Positions 8,506 through 18,396 of a DNA stretch of 64,000 bases are shown piece after piece. The translations under genes and the position numbers were made by a program. Position 1 is the first letter of the stretch; the number at the start of each line of letters is the position of its first letter. Source of the stretch: PRO6 sp035565775 (GTDB lineage: Bacteria > Pseudomonadota > Alphaproteobacteria > Rhizobiales > Xanthobacteraceae); assembly GCA_035565775.1 (NCBI GenBank), contig DATMRW010000023.1, forward strand, positions 372,001-436,000, in the 5' to 3' direction. The notes below the pieces were generated by a model. The model was not told the origin of the DNA. It saw nothing but the letters and a program-made list of their open reading frames with translations, and searched no databases.

Positions 8506-8848
8506 CCGGAGGGCGCTTTCTGAGCAGCCTCGATAGCTGCCGGGCCGCGGCCCATGGCTTCGCGCCGCGTCAGCAACTTTCGTCTTTCGGCTGAAACGGC
8601 CTTTTCGCCACTGCTGCCAAAAGCGGTTGGCACCGCCGCGCCCGCATCGGCGTTGCCGCCTTGCAACGCTGAATGAAGACGTCAGCGGTGCCCCGTGAAT
8701 TGCCCAGAGAGGCAGCAGTTGCATCAGACTTGTGCTTTCCGATCGTGTCCGGCCGCGTCAGTTTTTTGGCGTAGGACAGCCGGGCAGCCATGACCACGCC
8801 AAAGCCTGATCCGCGCTGTCCCTAAGTCGATTTGCAAAGGGGGCCTTG
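8506..8848. other. Intergenic region, no gene supported
   Basis: About 340 bases between the H1-like terminator and the porin gene. Open frames here are GC-driven and have no family resemblance or ribosome-binding sites. The porin promoter must lie in the right half; AAAGGGGG just before 8849 is its ribosome-binding site. No RNA gene was recognised. Confidence 0.5.
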
Positions 8849-9805
8849 ATGATGCGGAAGACAGTTTTGGTATTTGCGATGGTGACACTCGGCGGCGCGG
8901 CCGAGGCGGCCGATCTGCCGGTGAAAGCGCCACTGCCGGTGCAGCCGCTCGCAGCCTTCGATCCGTGGGACGTTGCTGTGGGCGCGGGCATCGCCAGCAA
9001 CTATCTGTTTCGCGGCGTCACGCAGTCGAATCACGCGCCGTCGGTCTCTGCCTACTTCGAGCCGCGCTTCAACCTCACCAAGGATTTCCAGATCTATGCC
9101 GGCATGGGAGCATCGAGCATTGCCTTTCCGAACCGCACGGGCGTCGAACTCGACGGCTACTTCGGCATCCGCCCGGCCTTCGGCCCCGTCACGTTCGATT
9201 TCGGAGTTTGGTACTACGGCTATCCAGGCGGCACCTGCTTTGCGGGCGTGGCCGGGTTTGGCGCCGAATGCGCGAGCAGTGCGCTGCCCAATGGCAACTT
9301 CATCAAGAAGGACGTGAGCTTCTACGAGGGGTACGCCAAGGTTGCCTGGACGGTGAACGATACCGTCATCCTCGGCGGAAACGCCTACTACTCTCCGAGC
9401 TTCCTCAACACCGGCGCGGAAGGAACCTACGCTTCCGTCACGGCAAAAATCGCCGCGCCGTCGTCGCTCTTCGGCACCAGCGGCATCGGCGCCTACCTCT
9501 CCGGCGAGTTCGGCCGGCAGTGGCTCGGCACCTCGGATGCCTTCTACGGCCACATCAAACTTGCCGACTACAATACCTGGAATATCGGGGTCGGCGTCAC
9601 CTACAAGGTGTTCACGCTGGATGTCCGCTATTCCGACACCAATCTGTCGCGCGCGGACTGCAACGCCTTTACCGGCGATCACACCGCGCGCTTCGACGGC
9701 AGCTTTTCGCCGGTCAATCTGTCGGGTGTCGGATCTCGCTGGTGCGGCGCGACCGGCATCGTCAAGCTCTCGGCCGACCTGACCGCGATGACGAACCTCA
9801 AGTAA
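8849..9805 (+). CDS. TorF family putative outer-membrane porin
   Basis: A predicted outer-membrane beta-barrel of the TorF/TIGR02001 family, about 318 residues. A signal peptide ends at AEAADLP. The mature start has the family hallmark VGAGIASNYLFRGVTQSN followed by alternating hydrophobic, aromatic strands (YFEPRFNLTKDFQIYAG; FDFGVWYYGYPGG) and a C-terminal barrel. AAAGGGGG stands just upstream; a TTG three bases earlier and an ATG one codon later are alternative starts. Proteins of this group are thought to be general or small-solute porins; no substrate is evident. It is flanked by its own terminator and by a convergent nitrilase gene. Confidence 0.82.
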   Translation: MMRKTVLVFAMVTLGGAAEAADLPVKAPLPVQPLAAFDPWDVAVGAGIASNYLFRGVTQSNHAPSVSAYFEPRFNLTKDFQIYAGMGASSIAFPNRTGVELDGYFGIRPAFGPVTFDFGVWYYGYPGGTCFAGVAGFGAECASSALPNGNFIKKDVSFYEGYAKVAWTVNDTVILGGNAYYSPSFLNTGAEGTYASVTAKIAAPSSLFGTSGIGAYLSGEFGRQWLGTSDAFYGHIKLADYNTWNIGVGVTYKVFTLDVRYSDTNLSRADCNAFTGDHTARFDGSFSPVNLSGVGSRWCGATGIVKLSADLTAMTNLK

Positions 9806-9833
9806 GCGGCTGTCGGAACGCCCCATAATCAAA

Positions 9834-9861
9834 CGGGGCAGCGGCGAAAGCCGCTGCCCCG
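9834..9861. terminator. Bidirectional terminator between porin and nitrilase genes
   Basis: A perfect 12-bp stem (9834-9845 with 9850-9861) closes a GAAA tetraloop between convergent genes. On the minus strand it is followed by GTTTGATTAT, so it serves the nitrilase gene best. Confidence 0.8.
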
Positions 9862-9891
9862 GAGTCTTGGCCGATCGGGTGCGGCGCGCGG

Positions 9892-10854
9892 CTACTCCGG
9901 CAGCTCGCCGTGGAAGCCGAACATCGCGGTCGAATTCTGCATCGCCGGGGTCGCCGCCTCGTTGACCATCAGGCGGAACACGTCCGGCCTCGCATAGTGG
10001 CCGACGACGTCGAAGTCATACTTGCCGCGCGCGATGTCGTTCATGTCGATCTCGGCCGTCAGCACGGCGTCCTGATCGAACACCCGTTCCGTCAATAGCT
10101 GGCCGAGCGGGTTGATGATGCAGCTGCCGCCGCGCATCAGGATGGAGTCGGCGGTGTAATCGCCATCGATCGCATAGTCGTCGGGATAGTCGCTGCGCCG
10201 GGTGAACTGGCACGCCGAGAAGACGAAGCAGCGCCCCTCCAGCGCGATGTGGCGCATGGTGGAAAGCCAGGTGTCGCGGTCGTCGGCGGTCGGCGCGCAG
10301 TAGAGCGAGACGCCCTTGGAATACATCGTCATGCGCAGCATCGGCATGTAGTTTTCCCAGCAGATCACCGCGCCGAGCTTGCCGAGCGGGGTATCGAAGG
10401 CCGGCATCGTCGAGCCGTCGCCATAGCCCCAGACCAGCCGCTCGGACGCCGTCGGCATCAGCTTGCGGTGCTTGCCGAGCAGCTCGCCCTGCGGCGAGAA
10501 GAACAGCACGGTGCAGTAGAGCGTGCCGCCGTCGCGCTCGATCACGCCGATGACGAGGTGAACGCCATGGCTCGCTGCGATATCGCCCATGCGCTTGGTG
10601 TGCACGCTCGGCACCTCGATCGCGCCGTCGAAATAGACGCGGAAGCTCTCGCGGCCCTCGGGGCGGCGCATGCCGACGCGCGCACCGAAGTCGAGACCCT
10701 TGGGGTAGCCGCCGACAAAGGCTTCCGGAAACACGACGAGCTGCGCGCCTTGCTCGGCCGCGGATTTCGTAAAGGCATCGACCTTGTCGATGGTGCGATC
10801 AGGATCGAACGCCACGGAAGCCGTCTGCACGACTGCGGCTTTGAAAGAGCGCAT
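9892..10854 (-). CDS. Nitrilase (carbon-nitrogen hydrolase superfamily)
   Basis: A cytoplasmic nitrilase that hydrolyses an organic nitrile to the acid and ammonia. It has 320 residues from an ATG with GAGGAAA just upstream. The catalytic triad is visible: Glu44 in VVFPEAFVGGYPKG, Lys131 in GKHRKLMPT, and Cys165 in GAVICWENYMP. The FPEAFVGGYP and CWENYMP signatures place it in the nitrilase branch (EC 3.5.5.1) rather than amidases or carbamoylases. No nitrile hydratase, aldoxime dehydratase or regulator is adjacent, and the substrate (aliphatic, aryl, or indole-acetonitrile) cannot be read from the sequence. A strong terminator follows. Start region upstream of this ATG is not conserved-looking. 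Confidence 0.9.
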   Translation of the reverse strand: MRSFKAAVVQTASVAFDPDRTIDKVDAFTKSAAEQGAQLVVFPEAFVGGYPKGLDFGARVGMRRPEGRESFRVYFDGAIEVPSVHTKRMGDIAASHGVHLVIGVIERDGGTLYCTVLFFSPQGELLGKHRKLMPTASERLVWGYGDGSTMPAFDTPLGKLGAVICWENYMPMLRMTMYSKGVSLYCAPTADDRDTWLSTMRHIALEGRCFVFSACQFTRRSDYPDDYAIDGDYTADSILMRGGSCIINPLGQLLTERVFDQDAVLTAEIDMNDIARGKYDFDVVGHYARPDVFRLMVNEAATPAMQNSTAMFGFHGELPE

Positions 10855-10920
10855 AGTTTCCTCGCGTAAAATTGTTCTTGTTTGGCTTGTTGTCGTTTGC
10901 TTGGCGGCCCCTGCCGGAGC

Positions 10921-10957
10921 CAAGCGTTGCGCAGCATCGGTCGCTGCGCAACGCTTG
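10921..10957. repeat. Perfect 15-bp inverted repeat
   Basis: CAAGCGTTGCGCAGC (10921-10935) and its exact complement (10943-10957) surround a 7-base loop. It lies 31 bases past the stop codon of the minus-strand ABC exporter and 67 bases before the nitrilase start. With no U-tract it may end or stabilise the exporter transcript, or act on nitrilase expression. Confidence 0.6.
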
Positions 10958-10987
10958 TCAATTTCAGGCGGCGGGGCCGCTCGGTGA

Positions 10988-12760
10988 TCACCCCTTGGCG
11001 CTTTGTTCGGTCAAGGCAAAGCGATCGCCGTCCTTCGCAAGCTCGAATTCGATCTCGTGGAAGGCCGCCAGCGTGCTGCGGTGGCCGATCGAGATGATCG
11101 CGGCGTGTGGTAGCCGCTCATCAAGGAGGCGATAGAGCGCCGCTTCCGACGGCTCGTCGAGGGACGCCGTCGCCTCGTCGAGGAAGAGATATTGCGGCTC
11201 GTGCAAAATGGCGCGGGCGATCGCGAGGCGCTGCTGCTCGCCGAGCGACAGCGTTGCGTTCCAGTGCCGGTGGCCGTCGAGATCGGCAGCGAGAGCGGGC
11301 AGGCCTACCGCGGCGATCACCTGCTTCATCTCCTCGGTGGTGAAAGCCGAGGGATCGGACGGATAGGCGACCGCCTCGCGCAACGAGCCGATTGGGAAAT
11401 ACGGACGCTGCGGCAGCAGCATTAGCTCGGCCCCGGCGGGGATGGTGACGGTGCCGTGCCCAAACGGCCAGATCCCGGCAATCGCCCGGAACAGGGTCGA
11501 CTTGCCGGCGCCGGACGGTCCCTTGATCAGCGTCCGCTCGCCCATGCGCAGCCGGATGCTGTCGGCGGCCGCGAGCGGTTTGCCGTTCGGCAGGTGCACG
11601 AGCAGTTCATCGAGATCGATGGGGCCGCCCTTCTTGCCGGGCCGGAGCGCGATTGCCTTGTTGGCCGCCGTGGCGCCGTGGGTGCTGTCGTGCAGCGTCT
11701 GCGCCCGCTGGAGCGCGGTCTCGAAACCGTCAAGACGGATCACCACCGAGCGCCATTCGGCGAGCGAGCGATAGATCGTGACGAAGAAGGACAGCGCGCC
11801 CTGCACGCTCGAGAAGGCGGAGGCCGTCTGCATCATTCCGCCGAGCTGGACCTTGCCCGCGAAATAGGCCGGCGCGACCAGAATGAAGGGAAACACCACC
11901 GAGGCCTGCGAGTAGCTCGCGGTGAAGGCGGTGAGCTTCTTGGTACGCACCATGATGCTGATCCAATTATCGACCACCGAGCCGAATTTTTGCAGGAGCT
12001 GGGAACGCTCCGCCCGCTCGCCACGCAGGATGGCGATCTGCTCGGAATTTTCGCGTACGCGCACGAGGCTGAAACGGAACGTCGCCTCGCGCTTCTGCTG
12101 CTCGAAGTTGAGGCCAATCAGCGGGCGGCCGATCAGGTGAGTGAGGAGAGTGCCGAAGATCGCATAGATCAGCGCGCCCCACACGAGATAGCCGGGAATG
12201 TTGATGTCGGCGCCGAACAGGTGCAGCGGCGCGGTGGCCGAGAGCCCCCACAAGATGACGACGAATGAGGCGAGGGTAACGACCGAGCTGAGAAGGCCGA
12301 CGCCCAGCGAGAGGGTCTGATCAACGAACATGCGGACGTCTTCGGTGACGCGCTGGTCGGGGTTGTCGGTTTCATTGCCGGTGAGCTGCATCCGATAGTG
12401 ATTGGCATCGTGCAACCATTCGCCGAGATAGTGGCGGGTCATCCAGGCGCGCCAGCGGATCTGAAGCCACTGGTTGAGATAAAGCTGGTAGACGGCGAGG
12501 ATGATGAACAGGGCGGCCAGCACCGAGAAATAGATCAGCTCCGAGACGAAGCTGTCCCAGGCATGGTTCTGCAGCGCGTCATAGAACCGCGCGTTCCAGC
12601 GGTTGATCAGCACGTTTATCGCGACGATCGCGAGTTCGATGCCGATCACCGCAGCGAGCAGGATCCGGCCGGCCCAGCGATCCTCGGAGCGAAAGTAGGG
12701 CACAGCGATCCGCCAGACTGTCCCTAACGTTTTGCCGATGCCTTTCACAGTATTGTTCAC
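10988..12760 (-). CDS. SbmA/BacA-like ABC exporter with fused ATPase (YddA type)
   Basis: A 590-residue fused ABC half-transporter. The N-terminal part is an SbmA/BacA-like membrane domain with about six transmembrane helices (first near 30-50; the stretch DALQNHAWDSFVSELIYF lies before the second) and the family feature RWRAWMTRHYLGEWL followed by NPDQRVTEDVRMF. The C-terminal ATPase has Walker A GPSGAGKST at about 414, signature LSLGEQQR near 504 and Walker B YLFLDEATASLDEP. Relatives include E. coli YddA and rhizobial BacA-related proteins, which move peptides, vitamin B12 or very-long-chain fatty-acid-related cargo. Cargo here is unknown. It is a single gene divergent from the permease remnant. 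Confidence 0.9.
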   Translation of the reverse strand: MNNTVKGIGKTLGTVWRIAVPYFRSEDRWAGRILLAAVIGIELAIVAINVLINRWNARFYDALQNHAWDSFVSELIYFSVLAALFIILAVYQLYLNQWLQIRWRAWMTRHYLGEWLHDANHYRMQLTGNETDNPDQRVTEDVRMFVDQTLSLGVGLLSSVVTLASFVVILWGLSATAPLHLFGADINIPGYLVWGALIYAIFGTLLTHLIGRPLIGLNFEQQKREATFRFSLVRVRENSEQIAILRGERAERSQLLQKFGSVVDNWISIMVRTKKLTAFTASYSQASVVFPFILVAPAYFAGKVQLGGMMQTASAFSSVQGALSFFVTIYRSLAEWRSVVIRLDGFETALQRAQTLHDSTHGATAANKAIALRPGKKGGPIDLDELLVHLPNGKPLAAADSIRLRMGERTLIKGPSGAGKSTLFRAIAGIWPFGHGTVTIPAGAELMLLPQRPYFPIGSLREAVAYPSDPSAFTTEEMKQVIAAVGLPALAADLDGHRHWNATLSLGEQQRLAIARAILHEPQYLFLDEATASLDEPSEAALYRLLDERLPHAAIISIGHRSTLAAFHEIEFELAKDGDRFALTEQSAKG

Positions 12761-12997
12761 TCCATATAACGAATTGATTTAGCTGCAAAAAATCTCTCGT
12801 GCGAGCCTTTCCGGCGGTTCGCGCCAGATTTTGCAGGCGCTGCCTTGTCGCGTGCGCAGGCTCACTCGTTCCATCGCGCTAGTTGGCCACCATGCGCCAT
12901 CTCCGGTGGCAGGCGGGCTGCGACCGTTATCTGGCCTCCCGGCTGAACGCAATCGCCCTGCTGCCGCGAAGGGCGAGAGCGTCCGGGAGGAACGCAC

Positions 12998-13429
12998 CTG
13001 TGGGATCAAGTCTATAATCCGTTCGACAATAGGGCATTGTCGACGGTCGCTGCGGCGGTCACTGTCGTGACGCTTCTGGTTTTGATCGCCAGCACTCGGG
13101 TGAAGGCTCATATTGCAGCTATCGTTGCATTGGTTCTGGCCAATCTGGTGGCGATCTTCATTTTCGCAATGCCGGCGAAGATGTCGGTCCGGGGCTCGAT
13201 CCTTGACGTCATGGTCGGGCTCTTTCCGATAGGCCAGGTAAGGGCTGATCGTGAAGGCTCGATCCTGCGCTTCGCATTCTGGCACTCGATCATGCTCGCC
13301 CGCCTCGTCGGCGTGCTGGTGATGCTGCGGGCCAATGTGCATCCGTTCTCAACGTGCAAAGCCCTGTTGCTTCGTGCGCGGGGCTTTTTCTGTGGCATCA
13401 TGTTTGTGCCGCGTTCCGTCCCCCTTTAG
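12998..13429 (+). pseudogene. L-lactate/glycolate permease (LldP/GlcA family) remnant with large internal deletion
   Basis: The frame opens as LWDQVYNPFDN and continues STVAAAVTVVTLLVLIAS, then RVKAHIAAIVALVLANL, the N-terminus of LldP-family permeases, up to FPIG (residue 79). It then switches without a frame change to REGSILRFAFWHSIMLARL followed by VGVLVMLRANV, which resembles the extreme C-terminus of the same family. Intact members have about 550 residues, so some 430 codons are missing. The expected start ATG is now CTG at 12998, although GGGAGG remains seven bases upstream. The true family end falls near 13350; the frame then runs on to 13429 as non-family sequence. A terminator-like hairpin follows. 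LldP/GlcA proteins import L-lactate, D-lactate and glycolate. Family match is from memory of the family and is not aligned here. Confidence 0.75.
13358..13389 (+). terminator. Terminator-like hairpin of the permease remnant
   Basis: AAAGCCC (13358-13364) pairs with GGGCTTT (13381-13387), ending in a T5 run. It lies where the permease gene would have ended. Confidence 0.55.
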
Positions 13430-13500
13430 ACTTCGGCCTCGCCGCGAACGGCTGCCGGCCAGCCGGGCGGCACTGCTTCAATCAGTCAGGACAGATGCCG

Positions 13501-13929
13501 ATGGAATGTTTGAGAATGGGTTTGCGCGCCGCGGCGCCTATTGCAGCGGTGGCGGGCCTTGTCGCGGGTTTCGCATTCACCGCGCCAGTCCAAGCCGCCG
13601 AAACCGGCTTTCCGTTCGGCCTCGAGATAATGCTCGATGTGCCGCCGATGCAGGGCTCGGAGCGGATCCCGACCATCGAGATCGGCGACAACGGCGAACT
13701 GCGGCTCGACCTGTGGTGCAAGAGCGGGCGCGGCCAGTTCTCGGTCGCCGGCGACACCATCATTTTTGTGCCGGGGCCGATGAAGGCCGATGGCTGCACG
13801 CCGCCGCGCGCGCAGGCGGACGACGAATTGCTGGCCAACCTGTCGGCGGTCACGAACTGGACCCGGCAGGGCGTGGCCGTGACTCTGCGCGGCCCCAAGG
13901 CGCTGAAATTCCGTATCACGACCAACTAG
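13501..13929 (+). CDS. Secreted META/HslJ-like domain protein
   Basis: A small exported protein of 142 residues. A signal peptide (LRAAAPIAAVAGLVAGFAF, cleaved near PVQAAETG) is followed by a compact domain resembling META/HslJ folds: IEIGDNGELRLDLWCKSG, SVAGDTIIFVPGPM, and a C-terminal strand VAVTLRGPKALKFR. AGGA stands nine bases before this ATG; an ATG six bases earlier is too close. Two cysteines (in LWCKSG and DGCTPP) could form a disulfide. META proteins are linked to stress or envelope roles, but no activity is established. Identification is moderate; it could be a lineage-specific protein with a similar layout. Confidence 0.6.
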   Translation: MECLRMGLRAAAPIAAVAGLVAGFAFTAPVQAAETGFPFGLEIMLDVPPMQGSERIPTIEIGDNGELRLDLWCKSGRGQFSVAGDTIIFVPGPMKADGCTPPRAQADDELLANLSAVTNWTRQGVAVTLRGPKALKFRITTN

Positions 13930-13977
13930 CGCCGGGCCTGCTCAGGAGCATCGCGGGCGGAAAGATCTGCCCGCGTC

Positions 13978-15186
13978 TTACTTCCAGGCGGACCGGTCGG
14001 AATCCCAGCGCTGGCCCTTGAGCGCCTTGGCAAGCGCGGCGATGCTGCCATCGTCGTCCGTGACCTCGCCTTCGCCTTCGGAATGCGACGTGTCGGAAAT
14101 CCGCAGCTTCGGGCCGCTGCCTTCATCGCTGGTGACGGACGACACCGGCCCGAGCCATAGCATCAGGCGATCGGTGGCGCCCGGCCGGTCTGGCGAAACC
14201 ATCGCCACGATCTCGATCGTTTCGGTGAGGTTGAGATCCGGCAGGATCGGGCTCGGCCGCTTCAGGGTGAGGGTGAGCTTGCCGGTGTGCTCGTCCCATT
14301 GCGGCGAGGCGGATTTGGCGGAATAGCTCTTGCTCAGGGTCTCGGCCACCACCGCCGCGATCCTGGTCTTGTCGAGCTTGCCGCCGTCGCGCCATTCGGC
14401 CGCCGGGAAGCGGATCGCGCGTTCGAGCTCGAACGAGCCGCCGGTCCAGCCGACATTGACGACGCCCGGCGCGGTCTTGAGCTGGGCGACGACCTCGGCG
14501 CTGTGTGCGGGATCCGTGGTGAGGTTGATCGTCTGCTCGCCGGCGCGCAGCGCATCGCAGGTGACAGCGAGGCTGTCGAAGGCGACCTCGATGCTCTTGC
14601 CGCGCAGGCTGTTCAAAAATTCCGGCACCGCTTCCAGCTTGACGCGGGCGGCGAGGGTTTCGGGCGAGACGTCGGTGAAGTCCTCGGGCGCGGCGACGAT
14701 GTTGTCGTCCTGCAGCCTGCTGTCCTTGAACTCGCTGGCGCTCATGTCGGAATTGTCGGTCGAGGAGACCTCGGTGGTGGTGCCTCCGACGGTGATCTTG
14801 CCGGTGAAGTCATAGCGGTCGGCAACCGCGCGGCGGGTGAGGCGGACCGTGACCGGCAGTTTGGTCCCGATGCTCTGGGTCGTGCCGGTGAGGGTTTGGC
14901 CGTTCGGGGTCAGTTCGACGACGAAGCGGTCCTTGCGCTGCGATCCCGCCGCCTCCGGATAGCAGACGTCGAGCACTGCGGACGTCACCGCGAGTCCCTG
15001 GCGGACCTCTTTCAGGATGATGTCGGCGTTGCCGTCCATCAGGCCGTCGATCGAGGTGAAATACCGCGTTTCGGATGCCGGCGAACGGGTCTGGGCCGGT
15101 CCGGTCTGGGCGAAGCCGCTCTGAGAAGCGGCAACGGCCGTGCCGGCAGCGACAACGCCGAGGGCGACAACGAGGGATGCACGCAT
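13978..15186 (-). CDS. Secreted protein of unknown function
   Basis: A 402-residue exported protein not recognised as a named family. It has a signal peptide (MRASLVVALGVVAAGTAVA, cleaved near ASQSGFA). The mature part is acidic and strand-rich, with a regular alternation such as QTLTGTTQSIGTKLPVTVRL and YDFTGKITVGGTTTEVSSTD, and ends in WDSDRSAWK. GGAG stands eight bases before the ATG. There is no visible catalytic motif or transmembrane segment after the signal, which suggests a periplasmic or outer-membrane-associated role. It lies downstream of groEL on the same strand, separated by a strong terminator, so it is not in the chaperonin operon. Confidence 0.75.
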   Translation of the reverse strand: MRASLVVALGVVAAGTAVAASQSGFAQTGPAQTRSPASETRYFTSIDGLMDGNADIILKEVRQGLAVTSAVLDVCYPEAAGSQRKDRFVVELTPNGQTLTGTTQSIGTKLPVTVRLTRRAVADRYDFTGKITVGGTTTEVSSTDNSDMSASEFKDSRLQDDNIVAAPEDFTDVSPETLAARVKLEAVPEFLNSLRGKSIEVAFDSLAVTCDALRAGEQTINLTTDPAHSAEVVAQLKTAPGVVNVGWTGGSFELERAIRFPAAEWRDGGKLDKTRIAAVVAETLSKSYSAKSASPQWDEHTGKLTLTLKRPSPILPDLNLTETIEIVAMVSPDRPGATDRLMLWLGPVSSVTSDEGSGPKLRISDTSHSEGEGEVTDDDGSIAALAKALKGQRWDSDRSAWK

Positions 15187-15398
15187 GGTGTGTCTCCAGA
15201 AGGCCAGTTCCGCCCTGTTTGCTTTTGCAGGACAGAGGCCTGGCCCCATCCAAAACTCTGACCGAATCAAAAACTTGATGCGCAATGCGTATCATATTGA
15301 GACTCGATACCGGCAAAATGAGTGCCTGGCTGCGCCTTGGGGCAAAAACCTGTGGCGCCGCCGGCTGTGCCGGTGCTCTGTCAGGATAGCGCATCGGC

Positions 15399-15429
15399 AA
15401 AAAAAGAAGGCCGCCTCGCGGCGGCCTTC
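15399..15429 (-). terminator. Intrinsic terminator of groESL
   Basis: A 10-bp perfect stem GAAGGCCGCC/GGCGGCCTTC with a TCGC loop, followed on the minus strand by a run of seven T. It lies just past the groEL stop codon. Confidence 0.9.
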
Positions 15430-15457
15430 AACTCGTCTCTGGATGAGTGCGACAGGC

Positions 15458-17110
<1,653 letters not shown>

Positions 17111-17242
17111 ATGACTAACTCCTGGTGGTTACTGTTGTCCGCGGCCCGCTGCCGTCTGGTCTCCCGCCGGCCTGCCGGAGCAGGCGGTGCGGCGGGGCTT
17201 CACGCGAGCGACGCGGAACGTTTCACGTGTTGAGGCAGAAGC

Positions 17243-17539
17243 TTAGCTCAACACACCCATGATGTCGGATTCCTTCATGATCAGGAGGTCCTGGCCATCG
17301 AGCTTGATTTCCGTGCCCGACCACTTGCCGAAGAGGACCCGGTCGCCGACCTTGACATCGATCGGGGTCAGCTTGCCGGTCTCATCGCGACCGCCGGGAC
17401 CAACTGCAACCACCTGGCCTTCGGACGGCTTTTCCTTGGCGGTGTCCGGAATGATGATGCCGCCCTTGGTCTTTTCTTCAGCATCGAGGCGCTTCACCAC
17501 GACGCGGTCATGAAGCGGACGAAACTTGGACTTGGACAT
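17243..17539 (-). CDS. groES: Co-chaperonin GroES (Hsp10)
   Basis: The 10-kDa lid of the GroEL cage, 98 residues. Signatures include FRPLHDRVVVKRLDAEEK, the mobile-loop region TKGGIIIPDTAKEKPSEG, and GKWSGTEIKLDGQDLL with the C-terminal ESDIMGVL. It is first in the operon with groEL. About 100 bases upstream lie a CIRCE operator and a promoter with heat-shock-like boxes, so expression is expected to rise on heat shock through loss of HrcA binding and possibly sigma-32 activity. GGAAA precedes the ATG. Confidence 0.98.
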   Translation of the reverse strand: MSKSKFRPLHDRVVVKRLDAEEKTKGGIIIPDTAKEKPSEGQVVAVGPGGRDETGKLTPIDVKVGDRVLFGKWSGTEIKLDGQDLLIMKESDIMGVLS

Positions 17540-17637
17540 GGGGTTTCCTTATTTCCGAGAGGTCTAACTGTTCCGCGTGGCTCCCACAGCGGGAGATTGG
17601 GTGCCGATCCAGTCCGCCAATATGGCGTTACCTGCAT

Positions 17638-17664
17638 TTAGCAATCATGCCACGAGAGTGCTAA
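17638..17664. promoter_or_regulatory. CIRCE operator (HrcA-binding inverted repeat)
   Basis: TTAGCAATC-N9-GAGTGCTAA matches the CIRCE consensus TTAGCACTC-N9-GAGTGCTAA with the exact 9-base spacer and one mismatch in the left arm. It lies just downstream of the predicted groESL transcription start, where the HrcA repressor would block initiation. The hrcA gene is not in the window. Confidence 0.93.
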
Positions 17665-17675
17665 TGGGTGCTCGG

Positions 17676-17704
17676 GAAATATGGCTTGGCGTGAATTCTG
17701 TCAA
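17676..17704 (-). promoter_or_regulatory. groESL promoter, heat-shock-like
   Basis: On the minus strand TTGACA is followed after 17 bases by TATTTC. The same region reads CTTG with CCATATTT at the spacing of alphaproteobacterial sigma-32 promoters. The CIRCE element begins about 12 bases downstream. The assignment to sigma-32 versus the housekeeping factor is open. Confidence 0.65.
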
Positions 17705-17853
17705 GCAAGGCCTTAAAACGGCAGTAAGATCAATGTACGATTATGCTTATCCATCTCGAATGCTTCGTGCGATCGGGAACCGCCGACATGCTTAACGACC
17801 ATGCCCGCTCGATGCAGCGCGGCGTGATCGGAGAGTTCTACCAAGGGGAAGTC

Positions 17854-18396
17854 ATGCAAAAGCCGGGTATTCAACTGCGTGCTCGCTGGATCGATCACGC
17901 CGATTTCGCGCGGAAAACACGCGTTCTGGCAGGGGTCGGAGTTTTGGCAGCGGTACTCGGCGCGTGCACCACGTTCGGAACGCAGCCCGCCCCGATGGCG
18001 GAGCGCGAGCCGCCGCCGCCGCCGGAGGTGCCGTCCACCATCCGCGCAGCCGAGCTCGTCGGGCGCTGGGGCCTTGCCTCCTACACCAACCCGAACGACC
18101 GCGCCCGGACCGAGGCCGCGGCGAAAAATCAGTGCCGCAATCCGTATCTGATCGGTGAGGGCGCCAATGGCGGCGTGGTGATGCATCTCGCCGACGAGGC
18201 GACGCCGCAGGAGCTGCGGCTCAAGGGCAGCGTCAGCGGTAAAAACTACATCGGCCCGGAAGGACCGGCCGGGGGTGACAAGGATCGGGAGATCCTGTCG
18301 TTCGACGGACGGACCCTAACCACCCGCTTCATCGATAAGGACGCAGCATCGCGCTATGGGACGATGATTTATGTCCGCTGCGCCCCGAGGCCGTGA
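17854..18396 (+). CDS. Lipoprotein of unknown function
   Basis: A 180-residue predicted lipoprotein: a hydrophobic segment TRVLAGVGVLAAVLGAC ends in a lipobox (VLGAC) at about residue 40, preceded by an unusually long, charged N-region. A proline-rich linker (EREPPPPPEVPS) follows, then a globular domain with VGRWGLASYTNPNDR, a lipocalin/META-like strand opening, and LSFDGRTLTTRFIDKDAA. AAGGGGA precedes this ATG; ATGs at 17791 and 17743 are further alternatives. It may bind a ligand or detect envelope stress, but no family is certain. It overlaps the next gene by 26 bases, suggesting co-expression with the MFS transporter. Confidence 0.7.
   Translation: MQKPGIQLRARWIDHADFARKTRVLAGVGVLAAVLGACTTFGTQPAPMAEREPPPPPEVPSTIRAAELVGRWGLASYTNPNDRARTEAAAKNQCRNPYLIGEGANGGVVMHLADEATPQELRLKGSVSGKNYIGPEGPAGGDKDREILSFDGRTLTTRFIDKDAASRYGTMIYVRCAPRP

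Noticed and set aside
12779..13342. 187-codon open frame on the minus strand opposite the permease remnant
   Set aside because: No family sequence, and the plus-strand permease remnant explains the region.
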